A program made the position numbers and the translations under genes. Source: Saprospiraceae bacterium (GTDB lineage Bacteria; Bacteroidota; Bacteroidia; Chitinophagales; Saprospiraceae). From it: a stretch of DNA of 29,217 nt. The stretch lies in NCBI GenBank assembly GCA_020852155.1, contig JADZBJ010000177.1:1-29217 (forward strand), written 5' to 3'. Below the pieces are notes generated by a model that was not told the DNA's origin, made no database searches, and saw nothing but the letters and a program-made list of their open reading frames with translations. Shown here in pieces: positions 15,193 to 21,209 of the stretch; position 1 is the stretch's first letter, and each line of letters starts with the position of its first letter.

Positions 15193-15420
15193 TGCTCGCT
15201 TGCGCTCGCGTTTGAGTGGCGCTTGCGCGCCGTTTGAAATAGTTAGAAATAGTTTGAAGTAGTTAGAATGCTCGCTGTCTCTCGCGTTTGATGGCGCTTG
15301 CGCGCCGTTTGAGGTGGTTAGAAATAGTTTGAAGTTGTTAGAGTGCTCGCTGTCGCTCGCGTTTGAGTGGCGCTTGCGCGCCGTTTGAAGTGGTTAGAAT
15401 GCTCGCTTGCGCTCGCGTTG
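15193..15420. repeat. Tandem array of 56-76-bp units with two small palindromes each (locus A)
   Basis: Units start at 15193, 15269, 15344 and 15400 (last one partial). Each has a GCTCGC...GCTCGCG part, then GTTTGAGTGGCGCTTGCGCG with its GGCGC/GCGCC palindrome, then a linker of GTTTGAAGTGGTTAGAA type that varies in length. The same family is at 18366-18627. No ORF runs through it. It fills most of the 374-bp gap after SQR. Confidence 0.85.
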
Positions 15421-15423
15421 GAT

Positions 15424-15532
15424 GGTAGCGGTTCTGCGCATTTATCATTGACCGCTAAAGGCGGGAAACGCTAATTTTTGATTTTAAAAAATTCGCGTCT
15501 TTGGCGTCTTTAGCGGTTATTTTTTTTAAATA
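15424..15532. repeat. MITE-like element, copy 3 (core only)
   Basis: TAGCGGTTCTGCGCATTTAT, then GACCGCTAAAGGCGGGAAA and, in inverse orientation, GGCGTCTTTAGCGGTT. It matches the inner part of the elements at 2507-2655 and 4874-5032, but the TCTCATAAGT ends are missing. It directly precedes the A/T-rich leader of the periplasmic rhodanese. Confidence 0.6.
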
Positions 15533-15566
15533 AATCACCAATCACATAAACTAAAAAGCGTTTTGC

Positions 15567-15947
15567 ATGAAAAAAACGGCATTTCTCCTCATTGCCTTCT
15601 TTGCCGCCTTTGTGTCGGCCGATGCTCAAAAAGCCATCAGCGCAGCAGAAACTGAATCCATGTTGAATAAGGATAAAAAAATTCAACTGGTGGATGTTCG
15701 TACGGCTGCAGAAGTGAAAAGCACCGGCAAAATCAATGGTGCAAAAGTGATTGATTACAGCAGCCCGGATTTCAAGACAGAAATAGGGAAACTGGATAAA
15801 AACAAACCCGTTATCGTATATTGCGCTGCCGGCGGCCGTAGTCCGCGTGCTGCTGCCATGATGACTAAAATGGGTTTTAAAACAGTTTATGACTACTCCG
15901 GTGGCATGAACGACTGGTTAGCCAAAGGCAAAAAGACCGTTCACTGA
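15567..15947 (+). CDS. Periplasmic rhodanese
   Basis: A 126-aa precursor with a signal peptide (MKKTAFLLIAFFAAFVSADAQ) and one rhodanese domain. LVDVRTAAEV is the D-V-R block and C86 in VYCAAGGRSPRAA is the sulfur-carrying cysteine. PDF and DYSGGMNDW in the C-terminal part are typical of the family. Secretion distinguishes it from the cytoplasmic rhodanese at 9973. It would carry sulfane sulfur in the periplasm, where TsdA and the SoxB-like hydrolase act. No operator is seen just upstream; it could be read from the SQR promoter through the repeat array. TsdA follows 37 bp after its stop, which suggests co-transcription. Confidence 0.88.
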   Translation: MKKTAFLLIAFFAAFVSADAQKAISAAETESMLNKDKKIQLVDVRTAAEVKSTGKINGAKVIDYSSPDFKTEIGKLDKNKPVIVYCAAGGRSPRAAAMMTKMGFKTVYDYSGGMNDWLAKGKKTVH

Positions 15948-15984
15948 TTGGGTCGCGCCCATCATTTTCCCACAGGAATAACTC

Positions 15985-17133
15985 ATGGATAAGACATATT
16001 ACTATCCGGTACTTTGGTTGCTGGTAGCCGGGTTAATGCTCGGATTGATTGCTATCACCAATGCGCTGGCGGCTTATCAGCGGCGCATGAGTGAGCACCC
16101 CGAACTGGCAGCAGCTTCCGACCGTCAGTTACGCATCCTCGCTGCGAGTCGTTATGTGCTGTGGATATTCGTCGGGATCATGACGACAGGCGGTATTCTG
16201 GCTTTTTTCAACAACTGGAATACTGAAAAACAACTGACCGCTACACAAAGGCAAAGTCTTTGGCCCAAATACGACCCTCAAACACTGTGGAAAGCGCCGG
16301 ATATTTACTTAGCCGAAACCGACGATCAGCATGAACTGATTGCCTATGGCCGCGACCTGATTGCGCACACACAGGATTATTTTGGAGAAAATGGTCTGGT
16401 ACGTGCGGGCAGCATCAATGGACTGAATTGCCAGAGTTGTCATCTCGACGCCGGTAGTCGCCCTTGGGGGAATAACTACTTTGCGGTGAACAGCACTTAC
16501 CCGCAAATGCGCGCCCGCTCCGGCTCACTCGAAACGATTCCCAAACGCATCAACGACTGCTTTCAGCGCAGCCTGAATGGTCAACCGCTGGATACGACCA
16601 GCCGCGAAATGCGCGCCATGATGGCTTATATGGAATGGCTGGGCACGGGCATCCCCAAAGGTCAAAAACCCAAGGGCGCAGGACTGGTCGAAGTGCCATT
16701 TCTGGATCGTCCTGCGGACCCTGTACTCGGCCAGCATATCTATGCTGCCAAATGCGCGTCGTGTCATGGCGCTGATGGTCAGGGCTTACCCATGCCTGAT
16801 GTCGCCCGCGACTATCCGCCACTTTGGGGTGAGAAAAGTTATAACGAGGGTGCGGGGCTGTTCCGCATGTCGCGTCTGGCTGGTTATGTCAAGGCCAATA
16901 TGCCCTTTGGGGCAACCTTCGACAATCCGCAGCTCAGCGACGAAGAAGCCTGGGATGTGGCGGCTTTTATCAATTCACAACCACGTCCCAAGCACCCGTT
17001 TCTGCAAACGGATTGGCCTAAAATTGAGAAAAAACCCTACGATCATCCGTTTGGGCCATTTGCTGACTCCTTCCCGGAGGCTCAACATAAGTACGGGCCG
17101 TTCGGGCCTGTCGTAGCGTTTTATAAGAAGTAG
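15985..17133 (+). CDS. tsdA: Membrane-anchored dihaem cytochrome c, TsdA-type thiosulfate dehydrogenase
   Basis: A 382-aa protein. Two hydrophobic segments (about 8-30 and 52-75) replace the usual cleaved signal. The periplasmic part has two haem c sites, C149-QS-C152-H153 and C257-AS-C260-H261. C192 in RINDCFQRSLNG corresponds to the cysteine that ligates the first haem iron in TsdA (His/Cys ligation). MRARSGSLETIPKRIND, GTGIPKGQKPKGAG and GADGQGLPMPD are the blocks of the TsdA group. TsdA oxidises two thiosulfate to tetrathionate, and some members run in reverse. Lacking a separate TsdB, this one probably donates electrons directly to a membrane acceptor. The two-segment membrane anchor is unusual. 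It sits 37 bp after the periplasmic rhodanese. Confidence 0.9.
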   Translation: MDKTYYYPVLWLLVAGLMLGLIAITNALAAYQRRMSEHPELAAASDRQLRILAASRYVLWIFVGIMTTGGILAFFNNWNTEKQLTATQRQSLWPKYDPQTLWKAPDIYLAETDDQHELIAYGRDLIAHTQDYFGENGLVRAGSINGLNCQSCHLDAGSRPWGNNYFAVNSTYPQMRARSGSLETIPKRINDCFQRSLNGQPLDTTSREMRAMMAYMEWLGTGIPKGQKPKGAGLVEVPFLDRPADPVLGQHIYAAKCASCHGADGQGLPMPDVARDYPPLWGEKSYNEGAGLFRMSRLAGYVKANMPFGATFDNPQLSDEEAWDVAAFINSQPRPKHPFLQTDWPKIEKKPYDHPFGPFADSFPEAQHKYGPFGPVVAFYKK

Positions 17134-17170
17134 GATGTTGAGGTGGTTATTTGAAAACCATCACAAAAGT

Positions 17171-17262
17171 TGTCATCCTGAACGCAGTGAAGGATCTGGC
17201 CAAACCGTAGTGAGAATACTCGCTTCGCGGGTAGCAGACCCTTCACTTCGTTCAGGGTGACA
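17171..17262. repeat. Dispersed hairpin element, copy 1
   Basis: TGTCATCCTGAACGCAGTGA at the left end and CACTTCGTTCAGGGTGACA at the right end pair as an imperfect inverted repeat. It lies after the TsdA gene and may serve as its 3' hairpin. The left arm recurs in reverse at about 25662-25692. Confidence 0.75.
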
Positions 17263-17285
17263 TCTTTAGATTAAATCCCTCTATG

Positions 17286-17453
17286 CTATTCCTGCGCTGG
17301 AGGCGCGGTTTGTTGCTGACATTCCTGTTGGTATGCCCCGCAATGACCGTGGTGTCCGTGGTGAAAGTGTCGGTGGCCGACTGTGGCGGCCAAGGCGCCG
17401 AAGGTAATCAGGGCACTGATGGCCGCAATCCAGAATCTGCGTTTCCTATCCAT
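17286..17453 (-). CDS. 55-aa His-rich small membrane protein
   Basis: A small ORF shorter than most gene finders accept. It begins MDRKRRFWIAAISALITFGA: a positively charged end followed by one hydrophobic segment. HRHFHHGHHGHCGAY follows, then Cys and a Gln-rich tail (QQECQQQTAPPAQE). It starts 4 bp after the stop of the gene at 17457-17783 on the same strand, which argues for translational coupling. Eight His and two Cys in about 25 residues suggest metal binding outside the membrane. The homologous family is not recognised. The overlapping plus-strand ORF has no recognisable features and is rejected. Confidence 0.65.
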   Translation of the reverse strand: MDRKRRFWIAAISALITFGALAATVGHRHFHHGHHGHCGAYQQECQQQTAPPAQE

Positions 17454-17456
17454 GAT

Positions 17457-17783
17457 TTATGCTTGTTGAGAAGGTGAAGAAAATGGGGCTTGTCCGCGGC
17501 GGTAACCGTAATGGCCGTCCTGAAAACGAGCCGACCAGTTGTTTTTAAACTGCTCGTACTCTTCGTCGCTCATGCCGCGAATCTTGTCAGCGAAAGCGCC
17601 CGGCGGCATACCCATCCGCATGGGGCCGTAGCCTCCGTAATTGGCCATCATCATGCGCCCCATACCGAACGGGGTGAAGATGAATTTCAGCAATAAAACG
17701 ATGAGTAACAACGGGCCGCAGAAAAACATAAAAGCCCCGAAAAAAATACCGCCGATGATCGGCTTGAAAATGGACTTGTTCAT
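17457..17783 (-). CDS. Small membrane protein (108 aa) with an acidic EEYEQF helix
   Basis: I recognise no named family. One strongly hydrophobic segment (about 8-38: IIGGIFFGAFMFFCGPLLLIVLLLKFIF) is followed by a Met/Gly/Tyr-rich linker (FGMGRMMMANYGGYGPMRMGMPPGAF) and a short helical motif IRGMSDEEYEQFKNNW. The protein at 18056 has a parallel plan: membrane segments, then MRDKFKSMSPEDRAAFMEKW. An M-S-x-E-(x)-x-x-x-F-x-x-x-W helix ends both. Such (M)SPEER-type helices are also seen in periplasmic metal-sensing and stress proteins of the Spy/CpxP type; similarity beyond this is not shown. A predicted ECF promoter lies at 17857-17883 and the 55-aa His-rich gene follows. Confidence 0.72.
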   Translation of the reverse strand: MNKSIFKPIIGGIFFGAFMFFCGPLLLIVLLLKFIFTPFGMGRMMMANYGGYGPMRMGMPPGAFADKIRGMSDEEYEQFKNNWSARFQDGHYGYRRGQAPFSSPSQQA

Positions 17784-17856
17784 TGTCGAATTTTTAAAAT
17801 TTGAAAACCGCCTGATGCGTTGATTTTTTCAATCTGCAAACGCGGTATATCAAGGG

Positions 17857-17883
17857 AGACGAACAAGCCCGTTTTTTACTTTA
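17857..17883 (-). promoter_or_regulatory. Predicted ECF-sigma promoter (copy near the small membrane proteins)
   Basis: On the minus strand it reads TAAAGTAAAAA ... CTTGTTCGTCT. It matches the sequence at 19334-19360 in 24 of 27 positions. CGTCT is the common -10 form of ECF sigma factors. It lies about 75 bp before the start of the gene at 17783. Confidence 0.65.
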
Positions 17884-17993
17884 TGGTTTGATGACTTTTT
17901 TAAAACTTTTCAAATTTCAAATGATCAATTTCAAATTTTAAATTAAAATATATTTTATTTTATAATTGTAAATGATTGAATTTAAGTGCTTTA

Positions 17994-18042
17994 TTTGAAA
18001 TTTGAAATTTGAAATTTGAAATTTGAAATTTGAAATTTGAAA
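17994..18042. repeat. 7-bp tandem repeat, seven copies (TTTGAAA)
   Basis: Seven exact TTTGAAA units between the two small minus-strand membrane genes, in a very A/T-rich stretch (17890-18045). It may vary in copy number by slippage. No gene is seen in it. Confidence 0.95.
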
Positions 18043-18055
18043 AATTTGGGGGAGA

Positions 18056-18355
18056 TCAACAGCCGCCGCCGCGCTGTTTCCATTTTTCCATGAAAGCCGC
18101 GCGGTCTTCCGGACTCATGCTTTTGAATTTGTCGCGCATCCGCTGCGGGCCAAAACCGGACTTCCGGCCGCCAAAACCACCAAACAACAATTTACTCAGG
18201 ATAAAAATACCCAGCGCCTGCCAATAAGTAATTGGCGTCAGCGACGGCACGCCGGCCAGCAGGGCGTTGTTCCATAACCACATCACGACGTATCCGACGG
18301 CAAAAAACAGTGCGACGGGAATCAATACGAAGAAGAATTTTTTATTCCGAAACAT
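18056..18355 (-). CDS. Small membrane protein (99 aa) with an SPEDRAAFMEKW motif
   Basis: Family not recognised. Two hydrophobic segments (FFFVLIPVALFFAVGYVVMWLW and YWQALGIFILSKLLFGGFGG) precede a basic tail that ends MSPEDRAAFMEKWKQRGGGC, with a C-terminal Cys. The R-x-R-D-K-F-x-x-M-S-P-E-D-R block resembles the LTPEER helix of Spy/CpxP-like envelope proteins, but the protein is far shorter. It lies between the ECF sigma gene and the second small gene, all on the minus strand. The repeat array at 18366-18627 separates it from the sigma gene, and no second ECF promoter is seen directly upstream, so read-through from the sigma promoter is possible. Confidence 0.72.
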   Translation of the reverse strand: MFRNKKFFFVLIPVALFFAVGYVVMWLWNNALLAGVPSLTPITYWQALGIFILSKLLFGGFGGRKSGFGPQRMRDKFKSMSPEDRAAFMEKWKQRGGGC

Positions 18356-18365
18356 ATGGATGTAG

Positions 18366-18627
18366 TTTGAATGGCGCTGCGCGCCGTTTGACGTAGTTTG
18401 AAGTGGTTAGATGCTCGCTGTCGCTCGCGTTTGAGTGGCGCTGCGCGCCTGTTTGAAGTGGTTTGAGGTTGTTAGAATGCTCGCTTGCGCTCGCGTTTGA
18501 GTGGCGCTGCGCGCCTGTTTGAAGTGGTTTGAGGTTGTTAGAATGCTCGCTGTCGCTCGCGTTTGAGTGGCGCTGCGCGCCTGTTTGAAGTGGTTTGAAT
18601 GCTCGCTGTCGCTCGCGTTTGAAAATG
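18366..18627. repeat. Tandem array of 56-67-bp palindrome-containing units (locus B)
   Basis: The same family as 15193-15420. Units beginning TGCTCGCT start at 18412, 18479, 18544 and 18600, each with GCTCGCG, then GAGTGGCGCTGCGCGCC and a GTTTGAAGTGGTTTGA linker. It accounts for most of the 394-bp gap between the sigma gene and the small membrane gene. ACCAAATA-type low-complexity repeats (about 18665-18740) follow. Confidence 0.85.
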
Positions 18628-18749
18628 GTTTTGAAAAGTAATTTTAGGATTAAGCCACATTCAACATTTTAACAAATAACCAAATCCCCAAATTCCCAAA
18701 TAACCAAATCCCCAAATAACCAAATAACCAAATAACCAACACCCACTCC

Positions 18750-19301
18750 CTACAACTCCTCATACAACGGTTGCAGGCGTTTGCGGAGGTGTTTGACCGC
18801 GTAACCCTTGCGACTGATGATGGTTTTGATGTTTTCACCTTGAAGGTCGGCTATTTCCTGCAAGGTACGGTCTTCGATTTCGTGTTGTATAAAAACCGAG
18901 CGTTGCACTTCCGGCAACTCATCCAGGGCTTTGGTCAGTTCATGCCAGAACACCTCTTTGAACAGCGCCAGTTCGGGGTTTCCGCTGTCGTCGAGCAGCA
19001 GGATGTCCCGAATCATCTGTTCGCCTTCGTCGTCTTCGTAGGTGAAGTCTTCGAGTGATTCCGTGCGTTTTTTTCGATAAAAATCCGTGATTTTATTCCT
19101 CGAAACGGCATACAACCAGGCGCTGACATTGTCTAAGTCGCCTAATTGCGAAAGTCGGCTGAATTGATACCAGACCTCCTGCAAAATATCTTCGGCGTCT
19201 TCCAGTACGGTCACCCGCCCTTTGATGAAGGACATCAGTTGGCGGCGATACTTCCTGAAAGTGTCGTTGCCTTTGGATATTCGGTCGGTTGTTTCCGTCA
19301 T
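18750..19301 (-). CDS. ECF-type RNA polymerase sigma factor
   Basis: A 183-aa sigma factor. Region 2 is seen as EDAEDILQEVWYQFSRL ... VSAWLYAVSRNKITDFYRKK, and region 4 as ALDELPEVQRSVFIQHEIEDRTLQEIADLQGENIKTIISRKGYAVKHLRK, with the HTH in the last part. The start at 19301 (MTETTDRISKG) is chosen because the longer ORF (to 19343) overlaps the predicted promoter at 19334-19360; ATG 19316 is the alternative. A nearly identical promoter before the small membrane genes suggests it activates itself and them. No anti-sigma gene is recognised by similarity; the small membrane proteins next to it could play that part. The signal it answers to is unknown, perhaps metal or envelope stress. Confidence 0.9.
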   Translation of the reverse strand: MTETTDRISKGNDTFRKYRRQLMSFIKGRVTVLEDAEDILQEVWYQFSRLSQLGDLDNVSAWLYAVSRNKITDFYRKKRTESLEDFTYEDDEGEQMIRDILLLDDSGNPELALFKEVFWHELTKALDELPEVQRSVFIQHEIEDRTLQEIADLQGENIKTIISRKGYAVKHLRKRLQPLYEEL

Positions 19302-19333
19302 AGGGATATTGAGCATTGCATTCATGCTCACGC

Positions 19334-19360
19334 AGACGAACAAGTCGGGTTTTTACTTTA
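19334..19360 (-). promoter_or_regulatory. Predicted ECF-sigma promoter (autoregulatory copy)
   Basis: On the minus strand: TAAAGTAAAAA then CTTGTTCGTCT. It is 24/27 identical to 17857-17883, with the same length. CGTCT (19338-19334) would be the -10, giving a leader of about 25 nt to the ATG at 19301. Confidence 0.65.
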
Positions 19361-19367
19361 ATTATTT

Positions 19368-19513
19368 GATCAGGATTTTCGGGATTTAAGGATTTACAGG
19401 ATTTTTCTTTCTGTCTTGGATCAGGATTTTCGGGATTTTAGGATTTACAGGATTTTTCTTTTGTCTTGGATCAGGATTTTCGGGATTTTAGGATTTACAG
19501 GATTTTTCTTTCT
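19368..19513. repeat. Tandem repeat of about 50 bp, three copies (ATCAGGATTTTC type)
   Basis: Units start at 19368, 19419 and 19469, each with GATCAGGATTTTCGGGATTT and GGATTTACAGGATTTTTCTT. Related units occur at 24766-24789, 26614-26780 and 27460-27520. It fills most of the gap (19361-19616) between the sigma gene and the ZIP gene, together with a short ACCAAAT repeat near 19573-19602. No gene is seen. Confidence 0.9.
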
Positions 19514-19616
19514 GACTGACCGGAATTTGGGGGGATTATGGGATTTGAGAATTTTTATGTTCAGGAGGTGAAATAACCAAATCCCCAAATAACCAAATCA
19601 CCAATTTTTCAAAAAC

Positions 19617-20387
19617 TCACTCGCTCACTTTGGTTAACAAAAACGCTGTCAGGAATCCGGCTGCGACGACGAAGCCGGTCAGGCGTCCGCCTTCGCGAAA
19701 GGCTTCGGGGAACATGGTGTCACTGAGCATGGCCAGAATAGCGCCTGAAGCAAATGCCATGGATGCGGCCTTGAATTCGGCGGGCGCATCGCCGAGGAAA
19801 TGATAGCCAATGGCGGTGCAAATCATCGTGACCACGACCATGCTGCCCCAGATGGCGAGAATGCGCAGGGGTTTCATGTGGTTGTTCTTCATGGCGATGG
19901 AGCCGGATATGCCCTCCGGGAAATTACTCAAAAATACTGCCGCTACGAACACCAATCCGCCAGTGCCGCCAATGGCCAGCGTTGCGCCCATGACCAATGA
20001 TTCGGGGATGCCGTCGAGCAGCGTACCCAACAGAATGGCGTTGCCCGATGCGCTTTTTTCGGTGGGTTCCTCGGTAGTGTCATGATGCCGGTGCTGCTTG
20101 TGTACGACTGTTTTGCGCTCTTGTCCGCCGAGACTGTCAATCAGGGCATCACCTACGACAAACATCAGCGCGCCCGCCAGAAAACTGACACCCACGATCA
20201 GGGGCTTGTCGGTGGCCTCAAAAGCATCGGACATGAGGTCAATACTCAGGGCCGAGGTCAATACCCCGCAGCCAAAGGCCATGATGAGCGCGATGACGCG
20301 ATGCGGCATGCGCAGGTACAAGCCCGCCAGCGAACCCAACAACAGGGCAAACCCGGAGATAAAACCGTATAAAATGGCTTGTTGCAT
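19617..20387 (-). CDS. ZIP family divalent metal transporter
   Basis: A 256-aa inner-membrane protein (start MQQAILYGFISGF at 20387; the ATG at 20432 would add an unlikely Cys-rich leader). About eight hydrophobic segments are seen, with a His-rich loop (KQHRHHD). The metal-binding motifs of the family are present: GTLLDGIPESLVMG (second-half variant of HNxPEG) and FLSNFPEGISGS. The pattern is closest to the GufA-like prokaryotic ZIPs, which take up Zn2+, Fe2+ or similar. With the His-rich 55-aa protein and the ECF sigma on the same strand, a metal-response locus is plausible. Whether it belongs to the same transcript is not shown. Confidence 0.87.
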   Translation of the reverse strand: MQQAILYGFISGFALLLGSLAGLYLRMPHRVIALIMAFGCGVLTSALSIDLMSDAFEATDKPLIVGVSFLAGALMFVVGDALIDSLGGQERKTVVHKQHRHHDTTEEPTEKSASGNAILLGTLLDGIPESLVMGATLAIGGTGGLVFVAAVFLSNFPEGISGSIAMKNNHMKPLRILAIWGSMVVVTMICTAIGYHFLGDAPAEFKAASMAFASGAILAMLSDTMFPEAFREGGRLTGFVVAAGFLTAFLLTKVSE

Positions 20388-20483
20388 AGCACCAGCGAAA
20401 CACCCGTTTCGCCCGCAGGCTTGGTGTTTCAAGGGCTAATGTCTGGTTTTTTTGGGGAATGGGGGCGGTGTATTTGCCATGCC

Positions 20484-21104
20484 TCACCCTTCACGATAAA
20501 CCCCGAAGCTCCGACCAAACCACCCATCCACTACAAATTTTACCACCACCAGCGCGGCCACCGTCCATTGTGCCTGATGCCATTCCGGGTGAGCCGGTAT
20601 CAGGTGGCGCGTGAACACCATCAGCAGGGCCAACAGGATGAAAATATGCACAAAGGGCGTTGCGATTTCGCTGCCCGGGTCGGCGGTTTTGTAGCGGCCG
20701 TTCAGGAAAAAATGCACCAGCAAACCCAGGGCATAACTCAGGGAGAGCAGGTTGGTTTGTCGCGGTATTTCGCGCATGGCGCCATCTTCGACGGGCTGCT
20801 CAAAAGGGGTAAACGTGAAACTGACGGCCAACGCCAGTAGAATAAATCCCATGATGGCCCCGCCGATGAGCCAGAATATTTTTGATCGAAGGGTTTCAAA
20901 AAACGGCTGGCTGTTCATCGAAAACAGCACCCGAATCAGCGCCGAACCGAAAATCAGCACAATTTCCCACCAAAACAGAAATACAATGCTTTGCAGATTC
21001 CAGTGCAGCACCAGAATGCCGTACAGGGTAATGGCCAGTGAAATGAAAGGTTGCCACCAGGGTTTGGGGTGACGCAGCAAAGGTGTATCCAGTAAGGCTG
21101 ACAT
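20484..21104 (-). CDS. DUF6498-like integral membrane protein
   Basis: A 206-aa membrane protein (start MSALLDTPLLRHPKPWW at 21104; the ATG at 21137 would overlap the operator). About six hydrophobic segments are seen, with YGILVLHWNLQSIVFLFWWEIVLIFGSALIRV near the N-terminus; the LFWWE box resembles that of DUF6498 proteins. No function is known. It is divergent from the SoxB-like gene. The operator in between has no TAnnTTTG box at the matching distance on this strand, so it is probably not an activated member of the regulon. Confidence 0.7.
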   Translation of the reverse strand: MSALLDTPLLRHPKPWWQPFISLAITLYGILVLHWNLQSIVFLFWWEIVLIFGSALIRVLFSMNSQPFFETLRSKIFWLIGGAIMGFILLALAVSFTFTPFEQPVEDGAMREIPRQTNLLSLSYALGLLVHFFLNGRYKTADPGSEIATPFVHIFILLALLMVFTRHLIPAHPEWHQAQWTVAALVVVKFVVDGWFGRSFGVYREG

Positions 21105-21130
21105 AGAGCAGGTGTTATATTCGTGTATTC

Positions 21131-21144
21131 GTGACAAATGTCAC
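21131..21144 (+). promoter_or_regulatory. CRP-like operator (site 6) and class II promoter
   Basis: GTGACAAATGTCAC, identical to site 3. The centre at 21137.5 is 37.5 bp before the end of TACTTTTG (21168-21175), a full -7 match. It drives the SoxB-like gene at 21210, whose ATG is preceded by a purine-rich GCGGAGGGAACAATC. Confidence 0.9.
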
Positions 21145-21209
21145 ACTTTAAAGGTGTCAAAACGCACTACTTTTGCTAAAATCCGCCTGAAAAAGCGGAG
21201 GGAACAATC

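Noticed and set aside
15193..15420. CRISPR array
   Set aside because: The units are tandem with almost no variable spacer, have internal palindromes, and no cas genes are seen.
17283..17477. Plus-strand ORF opposite the 55-aa His-rich gene
   Set aside because: It has no recognisable motif, no operon partner and its composition looks like an antisense frame. The minus frame has a coupled start and a membrane segment.
18771..19058. Plus-strand ORF within the sigma factor gene
   Set aside because: It is antisense to clear sigma region 4 sequence and has no recognisable domain.
21090..21130. Site 6 also activating the divergent membrane gene
   Set aside because: On the minus strand there is no TAnnTTTG-like box at the 37.5-bp distance (the sequence there reads CTCTATGTC), although repression or weak effects cannot be excluded.
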